Positions 1 to 6,594 of a DNA stretch of 13,963 bases are shown piece after piece (the stretch's first letter is position 1; each line of letters starts with the position of its first letter). The translations under genes and the position numbers were made by a program. The stretch is taken from contig NZ_ML142851.1 of the NCBI RefSeq assembly GCF_004138495.1, positions 127,134 to 141,096 on the forward strand, in the 5' to 3' direction. The notes under the pieces were generated by a model that worked only from the letters and a program-made list of their open reading frames with translations, did no database searches and was not told the origin of the DNA. The DNA is from Phytoactinopolyspora endophytica (lineage in GTDB: Bacteria > Actinomycetota > Actinomycetes > Jiangellales > Jiangellaceae).

Positions 1-1461
1 ACGGTCGACCGCCGCCGCTGTCGCCCGGCCCTCCGCGATCGCCCAGACGATCAAGGATTGGCCCCGGCCTGCGTCGCCGGTGACGAACACCCCGTCCGGC
101 CCGGCACCGTAGTCCGCATCGCGGCTGAAGCCGCCACGACCATCGAGCTCCAACCCGAGCTGCTCGACCAGGCCACTATCCCGTTCGGGTCCGGAGAATC
201 CCAGCGCGAGCAGCACCAGGTCGGCCGGGATCACCCGCTCGGTTCCCGGCTGCGGGCGCCGTTCAGCGGGTTCGACCCCGACCAGATGCACCGCGCGGAC
301 GTGACCGTGCTCGTCTCCCTCGAAGCGCATCGTCGACGCCGAGAACACTCGTACGTCGCCATCCGGCGCTGGCAGGGGGACCTGCGACGTTTCCCAGTCC
401 TCACCGCGCAGACGGGCCACCTCCCGCGCCTCCTCGTGGGCCGGCGAGACGCGGTAGATTCTCGGGTAGGTCGGCCAGGGCTCATGTGGTGGTCGATCCT
501 CGCCGGGCAGTGGGTTGATATCGAGCTGGACGACGGACGCCGCACCCTGCCGCAGCACCGTGCCCAGGCAGTCCGCGCCGGTGTCGCCGCCTCCGATGAT
601 CACCACGCGCTTACCCGCGGCGTCGATCGGCGACGGACCGGCGATCTCACCCTCGCAGACGCGGTTGGCCAACGGCAGATACACCATCGCCTGATGGATG
701 CCGGAGAGCTCCCGGCCGGGTACCAGCAGCTCACGCCACGCGGTGGCTCCCACGGCGACCACGACGGCGTCGTACGCCCTTCTCAGCTGGCCGGCGTCGA
801 CGTCCTGTCCGATGGCGACGCCGGTGCGGAAACGGGTGCCCTCGGTGCGCATCTGCTCGATGCGCCGGTCGATGTGGTGCTTCTCCATCTTGAACTCGGG
901 GATCCCGTACCGCAGCAACCCGCCGAGGCGGCCGTCACGCTCGAAGACCGTCACCGTGTGCCCGGCCCGGGTGAGCTGCTGAGCACAGGCGAGACCGGCC
1001 GGACCGGAACCGATGACGGCGACGGTCTTGTCCGACATCCGCTCCGGGACCACCGGAGCGACGTGGCCGCGCTGCCACGCCTGGTCGGCGATAGAAGCCT
1101 CGACGTTCTTGATGGTCACCGCCGGCTGGTCGATGGCCAGCACGCACGCCGGCTCGCACGGTGCAGGACACAGCTTCCCGGTGAACTCGGGGAAGTTGTT
1201 GGTCGCATGCAGGCGTTCGCTCGCCGCTTCCCAGTCGTCCCGGTAGACGAGATCGTTCCATTCCGGGATCAGGTTCCCGAGCGGGCAGCCACTGTGGCAG
1301 AACGGAACGGCGCAGTCCATGCAGCGGCCCGCTTGCGCGTGGATGATCGGCAGCAGGCTCTGCCCGTCGTAGACCTCATTCCAGTCCTGGATGCGCTCCG
1401 TGACAGGTCGCCGGGAGCACTCTTGGCGAGGTGTGGTGAGAAAGCCCTTGGGGTCGGCCAT
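1..1461 (-). CDS. gltD: Glutamate synthase (NADPH) small subunit, 3' end cut by window edge
   Basis: The small subunit of NADPH-dependent GOGAT passes electrons from NADPH through FAD and Fe-S clusters to the large subunit GltB, which makes two glutamates from glutamine and 2-oxoglutarate. I read 487 residues from ATG 1461, preceded by AGGAGT (1468-1473) six bases upstream. Visible in order: the N-terminus MADPKGFLTTPR typical of actinobacterial GltD; Fe-S cysteines C47, C50, C55 and C59, then C98, C102 and C106 (LCPAPCEPAC); an FAD-binding GSGPAG at 151-156; a second dinucleotide-binding GGGDTG at 290-295; and near the edge the C-terminal GQSLIVWAIAEGRA. Only a few residues should be missing. 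The gene directly upstream is a divergent peroxiredoxin, so gltB does not precede gltD as it often does in actinobacteria; it may lie beyond the left edge or elsewhere. Identity is secure; a stand-alone GltD-like oxidoreductase is the minor alternative. Confidence 0.96.
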   Translation of the reverse strand, partial: MADPKGFLTTPRQECSRRPVTERIQDWNEVYDGQSLLPIIHAQAGRCMDCAVPFCHSGCPLGNLIPEWNDLVYRDDWEAASERLHATNNFPEFTGKLCPAPCEPACVLAIDQPAVTIKNVEASIADQAWQRGHVAPVVPERMSDKTVAVIGSGPAGLACAQQLTRAGHTVTVFERDGRLGGLLRYGIPEFKMEKHHIDRRIEQMRTEGTRFRTGVAIGQDVDAGQLRRAYDAVVVAVGATAWRELLVPGRELSGIHQAMVYLPLANRVCEGEIAGPSPIDAAGKRVVIIGGGDTGADCLGTVLRQGAASVVQLDINPLPGEDRPPHEPWPTYPRIYRVSPAHEEAREVARLRGEDWETSQVPLPAPDGDVRVFSASTMRFEGDEHGHVRAVHLVGVEPAERRPQPGTERVIPADLVLLALGFSGPERDSGLVEQLGLELDGRGGFSRDADYGAGPDGVFVTGDAGRGQSLIVWAIAEGRATAAAVDR

Positions 1462-1584
1462 AGCGGGACTCCTGCGCAAAGGCGGCCTGACCGCGCTGGT
1501 CAACGTACCCTGCCAGATTACGTCGGAGCGCGCCTGCCGGCACAGCCGATGGAGCATCCCCGCCGGGTCGGGCAGGATGGGAGC

Positions 1585-2031
1585 ATGGAGCGTGGTGACA
1601 AGGTCGAAGACTTCGAGCTGCCAGACCGGGACGGAACGCCGCGACGGCTGAGCACGCTGCTGGCTGACGGTCCCGTGGTGCTGTTCTTCTACCCGGCGGC
1701 GATGACCAAGGGTTGCACGGCGGAGGTATGCCATTTCCGCGACCTGAGCTCGGAGTTCCGGGCGCTCGGCGCCCAACCGGTCGGGGTCAGCGCCGACCTG
1801 GTTGACCGGCAACAGCAGTTCGCGACTGCTAACGATGTGCCGTTCCCACTGCTCAGTGACCCGGACCGGAAGGTAGCCGCTCAGTTCGGTGTGCGACGCC
1901 GGCTGGGGCCCATCCCGGTGAAACGGCATACGTTCGTCATCGGCGCCGACGCGCGCGTCATCGACGTCGTCCGCAGTGAGTTCAATATGGAGGCACACGC
2001 CGACCGTGCGCTCGAGGTTCTCCGCGGATGA
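1585..2031 (+). CDS. Peroxiredoxin, BCP/PrxQ type (thioredoxin-dependent thiol peroxidase)
   Basis: A 148-residue cytosolic peroxiredoxin that would reduce H2O2 and organic hydroperoxides using thioredoxin-type donors. The AhpC/TSA thioredoxin fold fills the protein. The active site reads YPAAMTKGCTAEVCHFRD, with peroxidatic Cys44 in the T-x-x-C motif (Thr41) and Cys49 five residues later, the resolving-cysteine position of many BCP/PrxQ enzymes. Arg114 in VKRHTFVIG fits the conserved active-site arginine. The frame stays open far upstream as antisense to gltD, but homology begins at ATG 1585, which has AGGA at 1574-1577 with a 7-base spacer. The length is at the short end of the family (usually about 150-160). 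It is divergent from gltD and converges with the MFS gene, leaving 25 bases between stops, so it is probably monocistronic. No OxyR- or Fur-like site is evident in the 123-bp upstream gap. Confidence 0.93.
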   Translation: MERGDKVEDFELPDRDGTPRRLSTLLADGPVVLFFYPAAMTKGCTAEVCHFRDLSSEFRALGAQPVGVSADLVDRQQQFATANDVPFPLLSDPDRKVAAQFGVRRRLGPIPVKRHTFVIGADARVIDVVRSEFNMEAHADRALEVLRG

Positions 2032-2056
2032 CCTGCCGGGGCCGGTTGCTCCCTGG

Positions 2057-3538
2057 TCAGGGTCTCGGGACGGCACGCCCAGCGACGCCGATACCTAGCG
2101 CGGCGATCAGGCCGGCCAGGGTGAAGCCGGACAGGTATGGCCAGGTGCCCGAGTACGAGAGCAGGGCGGCGAACGCGGTGCCAGCGAGGGCGAGCATAAG
2201 CGCGCTGAAGAGCGAGTCCGCGACCTGCATGGATGACGTGTTCCGGCCCTGATGCCCGGAAGTGGACAGATCCAGGACGAGTACGGAGAGCGTCGGGTAG
2301 ACCAGTCCCATCCCGAGGCCGGCCATCGACCACGTCGCGATGCCCACGGGTACCGGAACGACGGCGATCACGAGCAGGGTGGTGCCGGCAATGCCGGCCG
2401 TGAGCAGCGCCATGCCGAGGCGTAGCCGTATCCGCCGATCGGGCAGGACTCCCCGGCCCTGCAGCCACGAGCCGAATGACCAGGTGACCGCTCCGACGGT
2501 CAGAATCAGTCCGGCCAGTGCCGGCGAGAGACCGCGCTCCCTGACGAGCAGGAGCGGGATAAAGACCTCGGCTCCCGTGAACGCCGCGGCGGCCATGCCG
2601 CGCAGCGCCACCACCGACGGGAGACCTGCCCAGGCGCGGAACGTGCCCTGGGGCAGCAGCCGGGGTGCGGCGGCGATGACGCCAAGGGCACCCGCGGTGA
2701 AGAGGGCGGCCGCGGTGAGGACGGATAACTGTCCGGCCATGTGCAGCAGGCTCGCAGCAGTTCCGGCGACGACGGCCCAGCCCAGACGCTGTGTGAGGAC
2801 AGCGGAGTGCAACGGCGGCCCGGATGCGGCCCGGCTGCGGGTGAACAAGCCTCGTTCCGGCGATGAACCCCCGCCAGTGGCGTCTCCGCCGTCGGCGACG
2901 ACGCTGCACGCGGCGGGATCGTCGTCGTGGGGTGGCTCGTCAGGCATGTCCTCGAGGGCGCGCAGACCGGGCCGGATCGCCAGTAGCGCGGGCGGGATCA
3001 GAACCGCGACGCTGAGGAAGACCCACCGCCAGCCGATGTGTTCGGCGATCAGCCCGCTGATGGTGGGACCGACGAGCGCGGGCAACACCCATGCGGCCGC
3101 GAACGCGCCGAACACCCGGGGCCGCAGGTCCCGTGGGTATACGCGCGCCACCAGCACGTAGAGGGCGACGATCATCATGCCCGTCCCGAGACCCTGCGTC
3201 CCTCTGCCGATGGCGACTACCCCCATCGACGGCGCGAGGCCTGCGATGAGGATCCCGGCTGCGAACAAGCCGGAACCGACGATGAGCGGCTGGGAGGGTC
3301 CGCGGGCATCGTTCCAGCCACCGGATAAGGTCATCCCGATCAGCGCCGTGGCCAGCGGTGCCCCGAATGCCAGTGCGTACAGGGTGACCCCGCCGATGGC
3401 TTCGGCCACCGCCGGCATGGCCGTGGTGACGGCGAGCGCCTGGTACGCCATCAGCGTGATCAGGGCCACGGACCCAATGGTGACCGGGGCATGTCGGCGA
3501 TCGAGAATGCTGCCGGTGGTCTCTGCTGTCGGCGTCAC
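2057..3538 (-). CDS. MFS drug/metabolite exporter
   Basis: A 493-residue polytopic inner-membrane protein of the major facilitator superfamily, with 12 or more hydrophobic segments. Family marks: a motif-A-like loop after the second helix (GWNDARGP, about 74-81), the arginine-bearing GRGTQGLGTG (111-120), and a motif-C-like antiporter helix with WVLPALVGP (150-158) followed by GWRWVFL. These resemble proton-driven drug exporters, but the substrate cannot be read. A long acidic, Gly/Ser-rich cytoplasmic loop (about 190-251) separates the two halves. The start is GTG 3538: no Shine-Dalgarno is visible, and the -10 box of a MerR-type promoter ends 7 bases upstream, so the mRNA is probably leaderless. 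It is divergent from the methyltransferase and convergent with the peroxiredoxin. Regulation by a MerR/SoxR-family activator is inferred; no such regulator is encoded in this window. Confidence 0.9.
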   Translation of the reverse strand: MTPTAETTGSILDRRHAPVTIGSVALITLMAYQALAVTTAMPAVAEAIGGVTLYALAFGAPLATALIGMTLSGGWNDARGPSQPLIVGSGLFAAGILIAGLAPSMGVVAIGRGTQGLGTGMMIVALYVLVARVYPRDLRPRVFGAFAAAWVLPALVGPTISGLIAEHIGWRWVFLSVAVLIPPALLAIRPGLRALEDMPDEPPHDDDPAACSVVADGGDATGGGSSPERGLFTRSRAASGPPLHSAVLTQRLGWAVVAGTAASLLHMAGQLSVLTAAALFTAGALGVIAAAPRLLPQGTFRAWAGLPSVVALRGMAAAAFTGAEVFIPLLLVRERGLSPALAGLILTVGAVTWSFGSWLQGRGVLPDRRIRLRLGMALLTAGIAGTTLLVIAVVPVPVGIATWSMAGLGMGLVYPTLSVLVLDLSTSGHQGRNTSSMQVADSLFSALMLALAGTAFAALLSYSGTWPYLSGFTLAGLIAALGIGVAGRAVPRP

Positions 3539-3545
3539 GGAGTTG

Positions 3546-3576
3546 ACGCTAAGGCCTGAACCGAAGTTGAGGTCAA
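3546..3576 (-). promoter_or_regulatory. MerR/SoxR-family-type promoter and operator for the MFS gene
   Basis: On the minus strand, TTGACC (3576-3571) is a -35 box and TAGCGT (3551-3546) a -10 box, separated by exactly 19 bp. The overlong spacer holds a near-perfect dyad, CCTCAAC-TTCG-GTTCAGG (3572-3555, one mismatched pair), whose left arm overlaps the -35. This is the architecture of promoters that MerR-family activators such as SoxR, CueR and BmrR untwist. The -10 ends 7 bases before the GTG, so transcription should begin at or next to the start codon. An outer imperfect inverted repeat, ACGCTAAGGCC (3546-3556) and GGCCTTAAGCGT (3580-3591), surrounds it. Boxes and spacing are seen; activator class and leaderless transcription are inferred. 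Confidence 0.75.
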
Positions 3577-3637
3577 TTGGGCCTTAAGCGTGCCACCTCC
3601 CGCGCCGACTTCGGTGAAGCGGTACACGTTCGTCGAA

Positions 3638-3669
3638 TTTGCCATGTCGGCAAAGTAGTTTGCATAAAT
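3638..3669 (+). promoter_or_regulatory. Candidate methyltransferase promoter with overlapping inverted repeat
   Basis: A perfect 6-5-6 inverted repeat, TTTGCC-ATGTC-GGCAAA (3638-3654), overlaps TTGCCA (3639-3644), a possible -35. An extended -10-like TGCATAAAT follows at 3661-3669; taking CATAAA (3663-3668) as the -10 gives an 18-bp spacer. The stretch is AT-rich against its surroundings and lies about 95 bases upstream of the methyltransferase start. An operator for a repressor is a reasonable guess, but the box matches are modest. Confidence 0.4.
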
Positions 3670-3676
3670 GTCCATC

Positions 3677-3689
3677 ATGGTTGCACCAT
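3677..3689. repeat. Short perfect palindrome ATGGT-TGC-ACCAT
   Basis: A 5-3-5 perfect inverted repeat just downstream of the candidate methyltransferase promoter. It could be a second operator half or a small leader hairpin. At this length it can also arise by chance. Confidence 0.3.
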
Positions 3690-3763
3690 CACCACGTACC
3701 GAGACATGGGCAAGGACTCGGGTATGGACGAGAAGGCAGACCTCGCGGACAGGGAGCCGACCG

Positions 3764-4468
3764 ATGACGCATGGATCCGACCATGGGTTCGACAAGGAGT
3801 ACTGGGAGCAGCACTGGCAACAGAACCGAAATGGCGGTCACGGGTCCATGGGCAGGAACCCGCCGAACCCGTACCTGGCCCGTGAGGTCAGCGACCTGGT
3901 GCCGGGCACGGCATTGGATGCGGGGTGCGGCGCGGGTGCCGAGGCGCTCTGGCTCGCCTCGCACGGCTGGCAGGTCACCGCAGCGGACATCTCGGCCGAA
4001 GCGTTGGCCCACGCCGCCGACCGCGCGGCGACGAGCGGAGTCTCCGAGCGCGTGCAGTGGGTCGAAGCGGACCTGAGCATCTGGGACCCGGGCACGCAGT
4101 TCGACCTGGTCACAACCCACTACGCCCACCCCGCGATGCCGCAGCTGGAGTTCTACAACCGCATCGCCGGTTGGGTGACCCCCGGTGGCACACTGCTGAT
4201 CGTCGGGCATCTGCACACCCACAGCGCCATGGGCCGCGGTCATGCCCCCGGTGACGGCCACGGCCACCAGCCTCCCGCCGAGGCGTCAGCCACCGCGGAG
4301 ACCATCACGGCGCGCCTGGACGACACCGAGTGGGAGATCGTCACAGCCGAAGAGCGACGCCGCACGCTCGCTGGCCGCGATGGCCGCGAAATCTCCCTTC
4401 ACGACGTGGTCGTGCGCGCTACTCGGCATATGAGCCCGTCACCCGGCAATGGGCGCGCAGCGCCCTAG
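3764..4468 (+). CDS. Class I SAM-dependent methyltransferase, TehB-like, with His-rich segment
   Basis: A 234-residue soluble methyltransferase. AdoMet-binding motif I is LDAGCGAG (51-58) and the acidic residue ending strand 2 is Asp75 in TAADIS. VEADLSIWD and QFDLVTTHYAHP match the later Rossmann motifs. Family resemblance is to tellurite-resistance TehB and thiopurine methyltransferase-like enzymes; the substrate is unknown. A His-rich segment at about 149-168 (six His in 20 residues) follows the strand LLIVGH, and the N-terminus MTHGSDHGFDKEYWEQHW is also His/Asp-rich. The frame is open from 3668, but I chose ATG 3764 because AGGGAG (3751-3756) lies 7 bases upstream and family-like sequence begins there. 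It is divergent from the MFS exporter, suggesting a shared detoxification role (inference). Its stop overlaps the M15 peptidase stop by four bases (CTAG). Confidence 0.87.
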   Translation: MTHGSDHGFDKEYWEQHWQQNRNGGHGSMGRNPPNPYLAREVSDLVPGTALDAGCGAGAEALWLASHGWQVTAADISAEALAHAADRAATSGVSERVQWVEADLSIWDPGTQFDLVTTHYAHPAMPQLEFYNRIAGWVTPGGTLLIVGHLHTHSAMGRGHAPGDGHGHQPPAEASATAETITARLDDTEWEIVTAEERRRTLAGRDGREISLHDVVVRATRHMSPSPGNGRAAP

Positions 4469-5220
4469 ATGTCCCACCACCAGCTCTGTGCGCCGTAGGG
4501 GTACTCGATGCGGCTGTCCGGATGTGTATGCGTCGAGTAACGGATGATCCCGCTGAAGCCGCTGGTCTGGCAGTAGGAGATGACCTGTGACACCGACCGG
4601 TTGGCGATCGCGATGTCGGCGGCGATGCCGTACAGATGCTGGCTGTTCGACGTCCCGCCGACGCTGGCGTTGTGGCTGACACTCCGGAACCCCGAGTTGA
4701 TGATGCACGGGTTGTTCCCGCCCTTGCGACGTACGGCCTCCAGCTTGTACATCAGGCGGCGTACGTTCTCCTTGACCGTTGAGGCACCGACTTTCCCGCC
4801 GCTGAACCCACTGCCGTCCTTGGAGTGAAACTCGCTGAATGCGAAGTGACGGGTCGAACCGTCGGAGGATTCCAGCCAGTTCAGTTGGGTGTGCATCTCC
4901 GCGCCGGCCACGCCGTTGACGGTGAGGCCGTAGGCGGACTGGAAACGGCGCACGGCGCTCTCGGTCGCTGGGCCGAACTGGCCGTCGACGGCGACGTAGG
5001 TCCGCGAAGCACTGTCCGCAGCCCAGCCCGCTACCCGGATCTGAAGTTCTCGAACGTCGTCACCGCTGTCTCCATTGCGCAGTGTCCGAGTCCAGTCGTA
5101 GGCGTGTGCTGCCGGAGCGGTGATCAAGGAGCCGGCGGCGACGGCCCCAACGACCGCCGCGGCACCTGAGATGACGCGACGTCGGCTGACGGTGTGGTTA
5201 GCGGCTGGTTCGAGTGTCAC
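4465..5220 (-). CDS. Tat-exported peptidase M15 with N-terminal peptidoglycan-binding domain
   Basis: A 251-residue predicted cell-wall hydrolase acting outside the membrane on peptidoglycan stem peptides. The N-terminus has a twin-arginine signal (SRRRVIS at 12-18, a hydrophobic stretch, cleavage likely after AHA at about 40). A PG_binding_1-type domain follows (about 44-112: RNGDSGDDVRELQ, VDGQFGPATESAVRRFQ). The M15-type domain (about 124-251) starts with FAFSEFHSKDG and contains GFRSVSHN. Zn ligands are probably His195 and Asp202 in SQHLYGIAADI plus His231 or His233 in THTHPDS. The start is GTG 5220 with GGGAGG (5227-5232) six bases upstream; a further 15 in-frame upstream codons lack support. 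Carboxypeptidase versus endopeptidase activity cannot be decided. It converges with the methyltransferase. Confidence 0.9.
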   Translation of the reverse strand: MTLEPAANHTVSRRRVISGAAAVVGAVAAGSLITAPAAHAYDWTRTLRNGDSGDDVRELQIRVAGWAADSASRTYVAVDGQFGPATESAVRRFQSAYGLTVNGVAGAEMHTQLNWLESSDGSTRHFAFSEFHSKDGSGFSGGKVGASTVKENVRRLMYKLEAVRRKGGNNPCIINSGFRSVSHNASVGGTSNSQHLYGIAADIAIANRSVSQVISYCQTSGFSGIIRYSTHTHPDSRIEYPYGAQSWWWDI

Positions 5221-5616
5221 GGTATGCCTCCCGGGTGGCTGACGTATCGACGCTGGGAACGCCACGAGATCGCAATAGCATGACAGAAGCTAGACCAATT
5301 GTCGCTACTTTGTGTCGAAATCATGATGAATATCAGTCATGTTCTGCGCTAATCCGCTGGCAGGCGAACTTCGTCCGCGCAGGGTTGCGCTTCTATGTAG
5401 CTGTGGGGGATCGGCCCGACCTAGACCACTAGGGTGCTCGTGGACTCTCCACGGTCACGGATGTATGGCGGCAATGCGTTGAGTGACGCGTGGGTTGGCT
5501 GTGCGCCGCAACGGATCGCTACAACGACGACGGCGGGCCTGTACCTCTCGGTACAGACCCGCCGTGATGTTCCTGTTTCGCCGGTCACCATCCGCGTGCG
5601 ACGGTCCCAAGCGTGG
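5221..5616. other. Gene-free stretch between M15 peptidase and LppM genes
   Basis: About 396 bases. The part next to the M15 start (roughly 5266-5345) is clearly AT-richer than the surroundings and contains an imperfect palindrome CATGA-N10-TCATG (5322-5341), so it probably carries the peptidase promoter, though I see no convincing -35/-10 pair. I looked for the conserved blocks of a ydaO-type (c-di-AMP) leader, common before actinobacterial cell-wall hydrolases, and did not recognise them. The distal part holds the terminator at 5530-5565. Open frames here lack ribosome binding sites and codon bias. Confidence 0.5.
5530..5565 (-). terminator. Hairpin terminator after the LppM gene
   Basis: ACGGCGGG (5530-5537) pairs with CCCGCCGT (5558-5565), and after one C/A mismatch the stem continues through C5539-G5556 and TGTACC/GGTACA to a 4-base loop (5546-5549): 15 pairs with one mismatch. 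It begins 51 bases past the LppM stop. On the minus strand the hairpin is followed by TCGTCGTTGT, only moderately T-rich, as is usual for high-GC actinobacteria. Confidence 0.75.
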
Positions 5617-6594
5617 TCAGCGCTGGTCCTCCGGCGACTCTGGAGGTTGCGACTGTCCGGGAGCCGCGGGAGGAGCGCTCGGAGGTGCCGGCGGCGGCTG
5701 CTGGCTGGACGGCTCGGCCGGTGGGGGAGCAGGCGTTCCCTCCGGTGGTGCCACAGATGGCTGCGGTGGCGACTGCTGACCGGGCTGGCCGCCGGCCGGT
5801 GCGGTCTGCTGGTAATCCCCTGGCGGGGGCGGGTTCGCGGCACCGGGAGCCGGCGGGAACTGGCCTCCTGCCGCGGCGGCCGCCGGCTCGGCTCCGCCAT
5901 TCTTGTTGCGAGACAGCGCCCAGAGCAGCACCACCAGTCCGGCGAGGACGACGCCGCCGATGACGAACCACAACCAGGCCGGGAACCCGCCGCCCGCTCC
6001 GCCGGAGTCCTTCGCCCGGGCCTCGAACTGCGTGTTGTCCCCGATCTGCGGTTGCCAGGAGACGGTCGTCCCGTCGAGATCGCCGTTGTGCTCGAGCACC
6101 TCGCCGGGGAACGTGATGGCGATCCGGAACTCGAAGTCGACGTTCTCCATCATCCCCGGAGGGACGTCCTCCATGTCACCGGCTTCGTCGGACATGTCCA
6201 TCTGCCCGCTGACGACGAACTCCTCGCCTTCGCGGACGATGCTGAAATCGGGGTCGTTGAAGTCCTCCAGCGGCGCACCGTCGTATGTGATCTGCTGACC
6301 GGTGAACTCGCCGTCGTCGTACGACTCGACCTCGGCGTACTCCGGGATGCCGTCATCCTCGGACGGGCCCGCGATGAACTCGTCGAACCCATCGAGCATC
6401 TCGTCGACGTCTTCGCCCATCATCTCGGCCATATCAATGAAGTCCTGGCTGACCGCCATGATCATGGTGCCGGAGACTGTGTCCTCGCCATCATCGACAT
6501 TGATCTCCATGTCGAGGTCTAGCTTCATGCAGGATGTGAGGGCCAGCGCCAGCCCGGCCACTCCTATCGCACGCAGCGCACGTGTTGTCTTCAT
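5617..6594 (-). CDS. LppM-type lipoprotein with transmembrane helix and Pro/Gln-rich tail
   Basis: A 325-residue protein. MKTTRALRA plus a hydrophobic stretch ends in a lipobox LTSC, so Cys22 should be lipidated. Residues about 23-200 form the LppM/DUF3153-like extracellular domain seen in mycobacterial LppM. It is strongly acidic (about 50 Asp/Glu against five Lys/Arg) and contains 13 Met in its first two thirds. A transmembrane helix (about 204-226, FPAWLWFVIGGVVLAGLVVL) leads to a basic RNKN and a low-complexity Pro/Gln/Ala tail (about 235-325), presumably cytoplasmic. The frame remains open far upstream, opposite the phosphoketolase. I chose ATG 6594 because it gives a compact lipoprotein signal; ATG 6612 (adding MTGCAP) is possible and neither has a strong ribosome binding site. 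Molecular function is unknown; mycobacterial LppM has been linked to host interaction. Confidence 0.82.
   Translation of the reverse strand: MKTTRALRAIGVAGLALALTSCMKLDLDMEINVDDGEDTVSGTMIMAVSQDFIDMAEMMGEDVDEMLDGFDEFIAGPSEDDGIPEYAEVESYDDGEFTGQQITYDGAPLEDFNDPDFSIVREGEEFVVSGQMDMSDEAGDMEDVPPGMMENVDFEFRIAITFPGEVLEHNGDLDGTTVSWQPQIGDNTQFEARAKDSGGAGGGFPAWLWFVIGGVVLAGLVVLLWALSRNKNGGAEPAAAAAGGQFPPAPGAANPPPPGDYQQTAPAGGQPGQQSPPQPSVAPPEGTPAPPPAEPSSQQPPPAPPSAPPAAPGQSQPPESPEDQR

Noticed and set aside
58..1584. A very long plus-strand frame running into the peroxiredoxin, as if it were a 657-residue fusion protein.
   Set aside because: The first 509 residues are antisense to gltD, an artefact of high-GC third positions. 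The real protein starts at ATG 1585.
3535..3678. A 47-codon minus-strand frame (MMDIYANYFADMANS...) ending in a GTGA overlap with the MFS start, which looks like translational coupling.
   Set aside because: Its third-position G/C content is only about 60%, it has no good ribosome binding site, and the MerR-type promoter lies inside it and would start the MFS transcript after it. The GTGA overlap is probably chance, though a leader peptide is not fully excluded.
5266..5420. A c-di-AMP (ydaO) riboswitch upstream of the M15 peptidase, common before actinobacterial cell-wall hydrolases.
   Set aside because: I could not recognise the conserved blocks or their order; only generic stems are visible.
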